Source of the DNA: Stutzerimonas stutzeri
GTDB taxonomy: Bacteria > Pseudomonadota > Gammaproteobacteria > Pseudomonadales > Pseudomonadaceae
NCBI RefSeq assembly: GCF_000590475.1
Contig: NZ_CP007441.1
Coordinates: forward strand, 2,238,660 to 2,302,659
Length of the DNA: 64,000 nt
Reading direction: 5' to 3'
Shown here: positions 25,872-34,027 of the stretch, piece by piece
Numbering within the stretch: position 1 is the first letter of the stretch
Layout of the letters: each line of letters begins with the position of its first letter
The notes under the pieces: model-generated
What the model saw: the letters and a program-made list of their open reading frames with translations, nothing else
Told to the model about the DNA's origin: nothing
Database searches by the model: none
Program-made: the position numbers and the translations under genes

Positions 25872-27005
25872 ATGCTGCTCAATGATGACCAGACCAGTAT
25901 TCGCGACATGGCTCGGCAGTTCGCCCAGGAGCGGCTGAAACCCTTCGCCGCCGACTGGGACCGCGAGCATCGTTACCCGGCCGAGGCGATTGCTGAGATG
26001 GCTGAGCTCGGCTTCTTCGGCATGCTCTGCCCGGAACAGTGGGGCGGCAGCGACACCGGCTATATCGCCTATGCGCTGGCCCTCGAAGAGATCGCGGCTG
26101 GAGACGGCGCCTGCTCGACCATCATGAGCGTGCATAACTCGGTCGGCTGCGTGCCGATCCTGCGTTTTGGCACTGAAGAACAGAAGCAACGCTACCTGAC
26201 GCCACTGGCCAGCGGCGCGCAGATTGGCGCCTTCGCGCTGACCGAGCCGCATGCCGGCTCCGACGCCAGCAGCCTGCGTACCCGCGCCCGGCGTGACGGA
26301 GATGGTTACGTGCTCAACGGCGCCAAGCAGTTCATCACTTCGGGTCAGCACGCCGGCACGGTGATCGTGTTTGCTGTGACTGATCCGGACGCAGGCAAGC
26401 GCGGCATTAGTGCCTTCATCGTGCCGACTGATACACCGGGCTATCAGGTAGTGCGGATTGAGGACAAGCTCGGCCAGCACGCCTCGGATACCTGCCAACT
26501 GGCGTTCGAAGACATGCGGGTGCATGAGTCGCAGCGATTGGGTGAGGAGGGCGAGGGATATCGCATCGCCCTGGCAAACCTGGAAGGCGGGCGCATCGGC
26601 ATCGCGGCCCAAGCGGTCGGCATGGCCCGTGCAGCGTTCGAGGCGGCACGCGACTATGCGCGTGAGCGCGAGGCATTCGGAAAGGCGATCAGCGAACACC
26701 AGGCCGTCGCGTTTCGGCTGGCCGACATGGCGACGCAGATCGCCGTCGCCCGGCAGATGGTGCTGCACGCCGCCGCATTGCGAGAGGCCGGCCAGCCAGC
26801 CCTGGTCGAAGCGTCCATGGCCAAACTGTTCGCTTCGGAAATGGCGGAGAAGGTCTGCTCGGCGGCGATTCAGACGCTGGGTGGTTATGGCTATCTCAAG
26901 GATTTTCCGGTGGAGCGCATCTACCGCGATGTGCGGGTCTGTCAGATATACGAGGGCACTAGCGACATCCAGCGGTTGGTAATTGCGCGCAATCTCGGGG
27001 AGTGA
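25872..27005 (+). CDS. Acyl-CoA dehydrogenase, short/branched-chain type
   Basis: 377-residue FAD acyl-CoA dehydrogenase. AFALTEPHAGSDAS near 119 is the flavin/substrate signature and QIYEGTSDIQRL near 358 supplies the catalytic Glu, at the position used by short and 2-methyl branched-chain enzymes, unlike LiuA. With hydratase, dehydrogenase and thiolase nearby, 2-methylbutyryl-CoA is the expected substrate (isoleucine). It starts 9 bp after the thiolase stop and ends the operon. A REP element lies 46 bp downstream. Confidence 0.92.
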   Translation: MLLNDDQTSIRDMARQFAQERLKPFAADWDREHRYPAEAIAEMAELGFFGMLCPEQWGGSDTGYIAYALALEEIAAGDGACSTIMSVHNSVGCVPILRFGTEEQKQRYLTPLASGAQIGAFALTEPHAGSDASSLRTRARRDGDGYVLNGAKQFITSGQHAGTVIVFAVTDPDAGKRGISAFIVPTDTPGYQVVRIEDKLGQHASDTCQLAFEDMRVHESQRLGEEGEGYRIALANLEGGRIGIAAQAVGMARAAFEAARDYAREREAFGKAISEHQAVAFRLADMATQIAVARQMVLHAAALREAGQPALVEASMAKLFASEMAEKVCSAAIQTLGGYGYLKDFPVERIYRDVRVCQIYEGTSDIQRLVIARNLGE

Positions 27006-27050
27006 GGTGCGGGGAGTTATCCAAAGGATTCAGCGGCAGATCGGGAGCAG

Positions 27051-27073
27051 TTCGCGAGCAAGTTCGCTCCTAC
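27051..27073. repeat. REP element, single copy
   Basis: TTCGCGAGCAAGTTCGCTCC followed by TAC is, on the other strand, the classical Pseudomonas REP core GTAGGAGCGAACTTGCTCGC. It lies in the 160-bp gap after the acyl-CoA dehydrogenase gene. Confidence 0.8.
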
Positions 27074-27165
27074 AGATGGATGGCGTGCGTGTCTTGACTG
27101 ATACTCTCTTCGCCTAGACATCAGCTGGCTTGCCGGCGATTCGCCGTTCTTCTGGAGAACCCCCA

Positions 27166-28137
27166 ATGCACATCGTCATTCCCGATGATTATCAGGACGT
27201 GGTCCGCTCGCTGGCGTGTTTCGAGTTGCTCGATGGCCATCAGGTCAGCGTTTATCACGACCTGACGACCGATCCCCAGCAGTTGGCCGAGCGCTTCGCC
27301 GACGCTGACGCCCTGGTACTGACCCGCGAGCGCACGATCATTGACGAAGCGCTGTTGGCTCGCTTGCCCAACTTGAAGCTGATCAGTCAGACCGGCAAAG
27401 TTGCCGCTCACCTTGACCTAGAGGCATGCACGCGCCATGGCGTGGCTGTGATGGAGGGCCGCGGCTCACCCATCGCGCCCGCCGAACTGGCCTGGGCGCT
27501 GATCATGATGGCGCGGCGGCGGTTGCTACCGGCGATGCAGGCGCTGTACGCCGGGCAGTGGCAGGTCAATCTAGGCGATCGCCTGTACGGGCAGACACTG
27601 GGTATCTGGGGCTACGGCAAGATCGGGCAACGACTGGCGCGCTACGCTCAGGCGTTCGAAATGCCGGTGCTGGTGTGGGGCAGCGAGGGCTCGCGACAGG
27701 CCGCCGAACGCGATGGGCACCGTGCTGCTGGCAACCGCGAGGCGTTTTTTGAGGAAGCCGATGTTCTGAGCCTGAACCTGCGTCTGGTCGAGGCGACCCG
27801 GCACATCGTGACCGCCGATGACCTGGCGCGGATGAAGCCCAACGCGCTGCTGGTCAACATCAGTCGTGCCGAGCTGATCGCACCCGGCGCCTTGCTCGAA
27901 GCGCTCGATGCCGGCCGCCCCGGATTCGCCGCCCTCGATGTATTCGAGCAGGAACCGGTGATCGATCCGGAGCACCCACTGCTTCAGCATCCCAACGTGT
28001 TGTGCGCGCCACATTTGGGCTATGTCGAGCGCCAGGGCTATGAGCTTTACTTTGGCGATGCCTTCGCCAACGTGGCGGCGTTCTTTCGGGGCGAGCCCTG
28101 TGAGTTTGCCAACCCCGGCGTGACCGTGTCGCGTTAG
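27166..28137 (+). CDS. D-2-hydroxyacid dehydrogenase family protein
   Basis: 323-residue NAD-dependent 2-hydroxyacid dehydrogenase. The Rossmann motif GIWGYGKIGQRLARYAQAF spans 146-164. The catalytic trio is Arg234 in NISRAE, Glu263 in FEQEP and His283 in APHLGY. It could interconvert 2-keto and 2-hydroxy acids such as the keto acids of branched-chain amino acids; the exact substrate is unknown. GGAGAA lies just upstream of the ATG. Its last 53 codons (with stop) are duplicated downstream. Confidence 0.88.
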   Translation: MHIVIPDDYQDVVRSLACFELLDGHQVSVYHDLTTDPQQLAERFADADALVLTRERTIIDEALLARLPNLKLISQTGKVAAHLDLEACTRHGVAVMEGRGSPIAPAELAWALIMMARRRLLPAMQALYAGQWQVNLGDRLYGQTLGIWGYGKIGQRLARYAQAFEMPVLVWGSEGSRQAAERDGHRAAGNREAFFEEADVLSLNLRLVEATRHIVTADDLARMKPNALLVNISRAELIAPGALLEALDAGRPGFAALDVFEQEPVIDPEHPLLQHPNVLCAPHLGYVERQGYELYFGDAFANVAAFFRGEPCEFANPGVTVSR

Positions 28138-28148
28138 GGGCACGGACT

Positions 28149-28232
28149 GCGGGCGAATAAATTCGCCCCTACAAGCCGCATCCGCACCCGAACCGCAGCG
28201 CCGCCTTTGTAGGGGCGAACTTGTTCGCCCGT
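28149..28232. repeat. BIME-like pair of REP palindromes, first copy
   Basis: GCGGGCGAATAAATTCGCCC with CTACA (from 28149) faces TTGTAGGGGCGAACTTGTTC and GCCCG (to about 28231). These are two head-to-head REP palindromes with a short spacer, immediately after the dehydrogenase stop. Confidence 0.85.
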
Positions 28233-28239
28233 CGCGCAC

Positions 28240-28398
28240 CTGCTTCAGCCATCCCACGTGTTGTGCACGCCGCATCTGGGCGATGTGGAGCGGCAGAGCT
28301 ATGAGCTGTACTTCGGCGATGCCTTCGCCAATGTGGCGGCGTTCTTTCGGGGCGAATCCTGTGAATTTGCCAACCCCGGCGTGGCCGTGTCGGGTTAG
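28240..28398 (+). pseudogene. Duplicated 3' fragment of the 2-hydroxyacid dehydrogenase gene
   Basis: Continuous 52-codon frame ending in TAG that copies residues 272-323 of the upstream enzyme, reading GDAFANVAAFFRGE in both copies. It has no start codon or ribosome site. Differences from the parent include about nine synonymous third-base (or Leu) changes, some replacements and a compensating +1/-1 shift near its start. Retention of the frame suggests it came from a diverged allele, not from decay of an exact copy. Confidence 0.85.
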
Positions 28399-28409
28399 GG
28401 GCACGGACC

Positions 28410-28493
28410 GCGGACGAATAAATTCGCCCCTACAAGCCGCATCCGCACCTGAACCGCAGCGCCGCCTTTGTAGGGGCGAAACTTGTTCACCCG
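28410..28493. repeat. BIME-like pair of REP palindromes, second copy
   Basis: The same head-to-head palindromes as in the first copy, shifted by about 261 bp. There are small changes (GCGGACGAATAAATTCGCCC on the left; an inserted A and a CACCC in place of GCCC on the right) that weaken the stems. Immediately after the stub copy lies CGTAGGGTGGCTTTAACCC (28512 onward), a fragment of the other REP class. Confidence 0.8.
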
Positions 28494-28541
28494 TCGCACA
28501 CCTGCTTCAGCTCGTAGGGTGGCTTTAACCCATCCTATTGG

Positions 28542-29618
28542 TCAGTCCCAGCCGGCGGCGTTTGTTGAATTCCGGATCGCGCCCGGCGTCCGTGAAAAGC
28601 GCGGTGCAGGTGCGGCGTGCAGGGCTCCGTCGATATTGCGGTACACCCCGCGTTGCTGCATATGCGGATGCTGCGAGGCTTCTTCCAGCGTGAGCACTGG
28701 GGCGAAGCAGGCATCGGTGCCTTCCAGCAGGGTGCACCATTGGGCCTGGGTCCGGTTGATGAACATCGTGGCGAGCTGTTCGCTTAACGCCGGCCAGAGC
28801 GCCGGGTCGTTGCAGCCTTCGCGTAAGGATTCGGGCGCATCGATGCGCTGCATCAGTTCGGCAAGGAATTGCGGCTCCAGCGGCCCAATGGCGATGTCGC
28901 GGCCGTCGGCGCACGTGTAGCAGCGGTAATGCGGGGCGGCACCGGAGAGCAGATTGCGGTCGCGTTCGAGGGAGATGGCGCCGCTGGGCAAGAGCCCGGC
29001 GAAGAAGCTCATCATTGAGGACACGCCATCGACGATAGCCGCGTCGACTACTTGTCCCTGGCCTGATCGTTCTCGCTCCCACAGCGCGGCCATGATGCCG
29101 AACGCCAGATACAACGAGCCGCCGCCGAAGTCGCCGACCAGGTTGAGCGGCGGGATTGCCGGGCCTTCGCGGCCACCAATGGCCGCCAGCGCGCCGGTGA
29201 GGGCCAGGTAGTTGATGTCGTGCCCGGCGCTTTTTGCCAATGGCCCGGTCTGGCCCCAGCCGGTCATGCGGCCGTAGACCAGCCTAGAATTCCTTGCGTG
29301 AACCTGTTCCGGACCGAGGCCTAGCCGTTCCATCACACCGGGGCGAAATCCTTCGATCAATACATCTGCCTTTTCTGCCAGCGCAAGGCACTGTTCACGC
29401 CCGGCGTCGGTGCGGATATTCAGCGTCAGCCGTTTGCGACCGCGATCCACCACGGGATTTGGCCAGCCGTTGCCTCCGTCACGTTCAACTCGCAGCACCT
29501 CGGCGCCCAGATCGGCCAGCAGCATTGCGCAATGCGGGCCGGGGCCGATGCTGGTGAATTCCAGGACACGCAGGCCTAGCAAGGGGCCTTGGCGGGGTTG
29601 GGGATTTTCGGTTTGCAT
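28542..29618 (-). CDS. Alpha-methylacyl-CoA racemase (CaiB/BaiF family III)
   Basis: 358-residue family III CoA-transferase fold protein. The racemase-specific active site is visible: His in SAGHDINYLALTGAL near 129 and Asp in LVGDFGGGSLYLAFG near 160, both matching alpha-methylacyl-CoA racemases and not CoA-transferases, which use Asp in another context. It would interconvert R- and S-2-methylacyl-CoA, supplying the S form to acyl-CoA dehydrogenases. This suits the surrounding isoleucine/valine genes. It stands alone on the minus strand. Confidence 0.88.
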   Translation of the reverse strand: MQTENPQPRQGPLLGLRVLEFTSIGPGPHCAMLLADLGAEVLRVERDGGNGWPNPVVDRGRKRLTLNIRTDAGREQCLALAEKADVLIEGFRPGVMERLGLGPEQVHARNSRLVYGRMTGWGQTGPLAKSAGHDINYLALTGALAAIGGREGPAIPPLNLVGDFGGGSLYLAFGIMAALWERERSGQGQVVDAAIVDGVSSMMSFFAGLLPSGAISLERDRNLLSGAAPHYRCYTCADGRDIAIGPLEPQFLAELMQRIDAPESLREGCNDPALWPALSEQLATMFINRTQAQWCTLLEGTDACFAPVLTLEEASQHPHMQQRGVYRNIDGALHAAPAPRFSRTPGAIRNSTNAAGWD

Positions 29619-29881
29619 GAATAGCTCCTGAAGCGTAGCGGGCGTGGCGCGTCGCGCGTATTGAGACCCATCGGAACCTTCGAGTCATAACCCCGTTGGG
29701 TAACCAGGCCATCCGGATTATGGGACGCACTAACTGCGGGAGGCTCGCTGATGGTTTGCACCCAGCCTACGAATTAGCGCAATGCAGGACGCTGGTCGCA
29801 TGCGGCGCAAAGCCCGGTTTGAGCGCAGCGCAGCCCAACGATCCGGCTGGCTCAGCACTTTCTTCGGTCAGCACGGATCGG

Positions 29882-31525
29882 CTATACGCTCGCCGCGCTT
29901 GCGGTCATATCCATCAAATAGCTGCGATAGCGGTCGCGCAGCACTTTCTTGTCGATTTTGCCGGTGGCGGTAAGAGGCACGCTGTCGAAAATCACCGCGT
30001 CGGGCATCCACCATTTGACGATCTGAGGTTCGAGATAGGCGAGTACCCCCTCGGCGGTCAGTTCGGTGTCGTCATGCGGTTCGATAATGAGCACCGGGCG
30101 TTCTTCCCATTTCTCGTGCGTTACACCGACCACCGCGGCGATACGCACACCGGGGCAGCCCACCGCGACGTTCTCGATATCGATAGAGCTGATCCATTCC
30201 CCGCCGGACTTGATCACGTCTTTGCTGCGGTCGGTGATGCGCATGTAGCCGTTGGGGTCGAGGGTGGCGATGTCGCCGGTATCGAACCAGCCGTCTTCGT
30301 CCAATGCGCTGGTTTCGCTGCGGAAGTAGCGCTCGACGGTCCAGGGGCCACGTACCAGGAGCGCGCCGGAACTGGTTCCGTCATGGGGCAGGTCATTGCC
30401 CGCTTCGTCGATGATCTTCAGCTCGATACCGAATTGCAGGCGGCCCTGGCGGGTCCAGATGGCCTCGTTGGTGGCCGCTTCGCCCATGGCGGCGAGTTTG
30501 GGCGTCGGGGTGGCGACCACACCGAGCGGGCTGGTTTCGGTCATGCCCCAGAGTTGCCGGACGCTCACGCTATAGCGGGTCTCGAATTTCTCGGCCAGCG
30601 CACGGGGCACCGCCGAGCCGGCGATCACCAGACACTTGAGCTGACCGGTGCTCTCGCCGGTGCGCTCCAGGTAGTTGAGGTACATGGTCCAGATAGTCGG
30701 GACGCCTCCAGAGAAGGTCACGCCCTCGCTTTGGATAAGTTCCTGCAGACTGGCGCCGTCCATCTTGTCGCACGGCAGGACGAACTTGCTGCCACTAATG
30801 GCCGCGGTGAAAGGCACGCCCCAGGCGGTGGCATGGTAGAGCGAGGAGCAGGGCATGATGCAATCGAACGCGGAGAAGCCGAAGGCGCCCGTGAGGCCTG
30901 CCGCCATGGCGTGCAGGACGACGGAACGGTGGCTGTAGACCACACCCTTCGGGTTACCGGTAGTGCCGGACGTGTAGCAGAGCATAGCGCCGGCGTGTTC
31001 GTCGAACTGCGGCCAGTCGGTGATTGGTTGCTCATCGGCAATCAGGGTTTCGTAGCTCAACGCACCCACTTCGCCAGGCTCGCTGCGTTGAGCATCCGAC
31101 AGCATGATGAAGGTATGGATGTGCTCGAGTCGGGGGCGAACCCGCTCGACAACCGCGAGAAAGCTGCGATCGAACAGCAGCACGCCGCTGCCGGCGTGGT
31201 TCAGCGTGTAGATGATCTGCTCGTCCGAAAGGCGTGGATTGGCGGTATGCAACACAGCGCCAATCCCGGGTACGGCAAAGAACAGCTCGAAGTGCCGATG
31301 GGTATTCCAGGCCATCGACGACACTAGGTCGCCAGGCTTGACCCCCAGCATGCGCAGCATTGAAGCCGCCTGGCCAGCACGTGTAGCCAAGCCCGCATAG
31401 TCGTAACGCCAGATGGGTTCGTCTACCAGCCGCGACACGATTTCCCGGTCACCGTGGGCGAGGGCGGCGTGAGTCAGGATGCCGCTGATCATCAGCGGGG
31501 TCTGCTGCATCGTACCTTTGAGCAT
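29882..31525 (-). CDS. AMP-binding acyl-CoA synthetase (AlkK-like)
   Basis: 547-residue ANL-superfamily ligase. The nucleotide loop YTSGTTGNPKGVVYSH lies near 187, WGMTETSPLGV near 335 and the hinge region DRSKDVIKSGGEWISSID near 435. The SGGEWIS variant and length fit the medium-chain/AlkK and fatty acyl-CoA synthetase branch. The catalytic Lys is in TATGKIDKK near the end. It is on the valine-type strand but 280 bp downstream of the acyl-CoA dehydrogenase gene and 263 bp from the racemase, both gaps without recognisable genes. The substrate is probably a short or branched acid. Confidence 0.86.
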   Translation of the reverse strand: MLKGTMQQTPLMISGILTHAALAHGDREIVSRLVDEPIWRYDYAGLATRAGQAASMLRMLGVKPGDLVSSMAWNTHRHFELFFAVPGIGAVLHTANPRLSDEQIIYTLNHAGSGVLLFDRSFLAVVERVRPRLEHIHTFIMLSDAQRSEPGEVGALSYETLIADEQPITDWPQFDEHAGAMLCYTSGTTGNPKGVVYSHRSVVLHAMAAGLTGAFGFSAFDCIMPCSSLYHATAWGVPFTAAISGSKFVLPCDKMDGASLQELIQSEGVTFSGGVPTIWTMYLNYLERTGESTGQLKCLVIAGSAVPRALAEKFETRYSVSVRQLWGMTETSPLGVVATPTPKLAAMGEAATNEAIWTRQGRLQFGIELKIIDEAGNDLPHDGTSSGALLVRGPWTVERYFRSETSALDEDGWFDTGDIATLDPNGYMRITDRSKDVIKSGGEWISSIDIENVAVGCPGVRIAAVVGVTHEKWEERPVLIIEPHDDTELTAEGVLAYLEPQIVKWWMPDAVIFDSVPLTATGKIDKKVLRDRYRSYLMDMTASAASV

Positions 31526-31805
31526 CTTCGTATCCTTCTTATTGTTGTCTCTGGCGCCAGCTGGCGGGCTCGGCGTCCATTGGTTCGGAATACTGCTTGC
31601 TGTCTTTGACCGGTCGCACGGCGAGTTTGGATCACTGTGCGGCGCGTCCGGGCTTCGATGAGTATCCGATAAGGCGCCTGAAGCCCGTGTCGCTACTCGT
31701 AATGTCTCCGCACGTCGACGGCCCGTTGCAGGCGAGCTTCACCCGCCCTATGTCGCTTGAAGTATTCGCCCTCCCGTTTCCATATGGCCAATGAACGTCT
31801 CCCGA

Positions 31806-32957
31806 TCACAGGCCGTAGTTGTTCAGCTCCCGTGCGATCAACAGGCGCTGGATCTCGCTGGAGCCCTCGTAGATCTGGGTGATGCGCGCGTCGCGGTAGT
31901 AGCGCTCGACGGGATAGTCCTCCAGATAACCGTAGCCACCATGGATCTGCATGGCTTTGGAGCAGACGTACTCGGCAACTTCCGAGGCGAACAGCTTGGC
32001 TTGGGAGGCTTCGGACAGGCACGGCAGATTGGCGCTGCGCAGGCGCGCCGCATGCAGGATCAGCAGGCGCGCGGCGTTGAGGCGGGTGTGCATGTCGGCC
32101 AGCATGTTGGCCACGCTCTGGTGTTCGATGATTGGCTTGTCGAACTGGATGCGCTCGCGGGCGTAACCCAGCGCCGCCTCGAACGCCGCGCGGGCGATGC
32201 CCAGCGCCTGCGCGGCGATGCCGATGCGCCCGCCTTCGAGATTCGACAGTGCTATCGCCAGCCCCTTACCACGCGGGCCGAGCAGATTGGCTTCGGGAAT
32301 ACGGCAGTCGCGCAAGGTCACGCCGCAGGTATCCGAGGCGCGGATGCCCATCTTGCTTTCCAGGCGGTCGACGACGAAACCGGGGTTGTCGGTGGGTACC
32401 AGAAAGGCAGAAAGGCCCTTCTTGCCCAGCTCCGGATCGGTGACCGCGAAGACGATGGCGATCTTGGCGCGCTTGCCGTTGCTGACGAACTGCTTGGCAC
32501 CGTTGATCATCCACTCGCCATTTTCCAGCACGGCGCGGGTGCGCAGGTTGTGCGCTTCGGAGCCGGCCTGGGGTTCGGTGAGGGCAAAGCAGCCGATGGC
32601 GCGACCGGCCGCCAGATCGGGCAGCCATTCATCCTGCTGTTCCGGTGTGCCGTATTTGAGAATCGGACCGCAGCCGACCGAGCTGTGAATGCTCATCAGC
32701 GCACCGATGGCGCCGTCGCCGGCTGAGATTTCCTCGACGGCCAGCGCGTAGGCGACGTAATCGATATAGGTGCCGCCCCATTGCTCGGGCACGATCATGC
32801 CTAGCATGCCGAGCTCGCCCAGTTGTGTCACGGTGTCATCGCCGATCCAGCCTGCCTTTTCCCAGGCCTGGGCTTTCGGTGCGATCTCGGCGCGGGCGAA
32901 GTCGCGCGCCATGTCGCGGATCATCCGTTGTTCTTCGCTCAGTTCGATGTCTTGCAT
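31806..32957 (-). CDS. Acyl-CoA dehydrogenase, probable isobutyryl-CoA dehydrogenase
   Basis: 383-residue FAD acyl-CoA dehydrogenase. GCFALTEPQAGSEA near 123 is the flavin/substrate signature, and the catalytic Glu is in QIYEGSSEIQRLLIAREL near 362. Its operon partners (a 3-hydroxyisobutyryl-CoA hydrolase-like gene 12 bp upstream, then mmsB and mmsA) make isobutyryl-CoA to methacrylyl-CoA the likely step, the first acyl-CoA oxidation in valine breakdown. It is closely similar in motifs to the 25872-27005 enzyme. Confidence 0.9.
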   Translation of the reverse strand: MQDIELSEEQRMIRDMARDFARAEIAPKAQAWEKAGWIGDDTVTQLGELGMLGMIVPEQWGGTYIDYVAYALAVEEISAGDGAIGALMSIHSSVGCGPILKYGTPEQQDEWLPDLAAGRAIGCFALTEPQAGSEAHNLRTRAVLENGEWMINGAKQFVSNGKRAKIAIVFAVTDPELGKKGLSAFLVPTDNPGFVVDRLESKMGIRASDTCGVTLRDCRIPEANLLGPRGKGLAIALSNLEGGRIGIAAQALGIARAAFEAALGYARERIQFDKPIIEHQSVANMLADMHTRLNAARLLILHAARLRSANLPCLSEASQAKLFASEVAEYVCSKAMQIHGGYGYLEDYPVERYYRDARITQIYEGSSEIQRLLIARELNNYGL

Positions 32958-32969
32958 GGATCGTTCCTC

Positions 32970-34025
32970 TCAGACGCCCGCGAAGAAATCGGCAACCCGC
33001 TGCGGAGCCACCTCAGTCAGCGTAGGCGGGTTCCAGCGCGGGGTCTTGTCCTTGTCGACGATCAATGCGCGAACGCCTTCGATTATGTCGCCCCGATCGA
33101 ACCATTGACGGTCCAGATGCAGCTCCATGCGAAAGCATTCGGCCAGCGACAGCGTGCGCCCGCGGCGGAGCATTTCCAGCGTGACGCTGAGCGAAAGGGG
33201 CGAGCGGCTGTCGATGATTTTGAGCGTCTCGGCCGCCCAGTCGCGATATTCCGGACGGTTTTCACCCGCCAGCGATTCGCGGATCGCCGCGACGTTGTCA
33301 TGACCGAAGTGTTTTTCTATGGCCGGGAAAAGCGTTTTGAACGAGGCATCCGGCAATTCGGTGCAACCCATCGATACCAGCAGATTGGCTAGCGCCTGCA
33401 CCGGGGGGGCGCTCCAGTCTTGCTCATCCAGTCGCTGTTCCAGTTCAGCGAAGTGTTCATGGCGCACGCAGTAATCGGCTAGTCCGGCATAGAGCGCATT
33501 GGCCGAATCGATATGGTTGCCGGTCAGCCCCATGTAGATGCCGAGGTTGCCAGGCAGGCGCGGCAGGAAATAGCTGCCGCCGACATCCGGAAAATAACCG
33601 ATGCCGACTTCCGGCATGCCCATGCGCGTGCGCTCGGAAATCACCCGCAGCGACGCGCCCTGCGCCAGCCCCATGCCACCGCCGAGCACGAAGCCGTTCA
33701 TCAGTGCCAGCAGCGGCTTGCTGTAGGCGTGGATGTACTGATCCAGCGCGTACTCTTCCTCGAAGAAGAGGCGGTGAAGGTCACCGCCGTTCTGGTAGCT
33801 GTCGTATAGCGAGCGGATGTCGCCGCCGGCGCAAAAGGCTTTTTCGCCGGCGGCGCGCAATATTACGGCGACCACGGCTTGATCGTCGGACCAGTCCTGC
33901 AATTGACGATGAAGGCTGCGGACCATCGGCAGGGTTACGGCGTTCAGCCCGGCCGGACGGTTGAGGGTGAGGTAGCCGACGCGATTACGAACCTCGATCA
34001 ATACCGGCGCTTCTGCCTGGGTCAT
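32970..34025 (-). CDS. 3-hydroxyisobutyryl-CoA hydrolase-like crotonase
   Basis: 351-residue crotonase-fold protein of the long ECH_2/HIBCH type. GEKAFCAGGDIRSLYDSYQN near 60 and VLGGGMGLAQGASLRV near 113 form the oxyanion pocket, and PEVGIGYFPDVGGSYFLPRL near 138 is the HIBCH signature with the catalytic Glu/Asp. It releases 3-hydroxyisobutyrate, the MmsB substrate. I chose the ATG at 34025 (2 bp after the mmsB stop) over a TTG six bases upstream. Annotators often call such proteins plain enoyl-CoA hydratase; length and motif argue for the hydrolase. Confidence 0.88.
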   Translation of the reverse strand: MTQAEAPVLIEVRNRVGYLTLNRPAGLNAVTLPMVRSLHRQLQDWSDDQAVVAVILRAAGEKAFCAGGDIRSLYDSYQNGGDLHRLFFEEEYALDQYIHAYSKPLLALMNGFVLGGGMGLAQGASLRVISERTRMGMPEVGIGYFPDVGGSYFLPRLPGNLGIYMGLTGNHIDSANALYAGLADYCVRHEHFAELEQRLDEQDWSAPPVQALANLLVSMGCTELPDASFKTLFPAIEKHFGHDNVAAIRESLAGENRPEYRDWAAETLKIIDSRSPLSLSVTLEMLRRGRTLSLAECFRMELHLDRQWFDRGDIIEGVRALIVDKDKTPRWNPPTLTEVAPQRVADFFAGV

Positions 34026-34027
34026 GC

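Larger units (their letters stand above)
27979..28510 (+). repeat. Tandem duplication, two units of 261-262 bp plus a 9-bp stub
   Basis: Unit A (27979-28239) holds the 3' end of the 2-hydroxyacid dehydrogenase gene and a downstream palindrome pair. Unit B (28240-28501) repeats the same order with scattered differences. CTGCTTCAG begins both units and occurs a third time at 28502-28510, after which similarity stops. This repeat fills the 404-bp gap (28138-28541) before the racemase gene, which otherwise holds no gene. Confidence 0.93.

Noticed and set aside
24810..26768. Minus-strand frame of 652 codons across thiolase and acyl-CoA dehydrogenase genes
   Set aside because: Spans two real genes antisense; compositional shadow with no domain.
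27979..28510. CRISPR-like array
   Set aside because: Only two long units, each containing coding sequence and REP palindromes; no short direct repeats with unique spacers anywhere in the window.
29696..31327. Plus-strand frame of 543 codons opposite the AlkK-like synthetase
   Set aside because: Antisense to clear ANL motifs; translation has no recognisable family.
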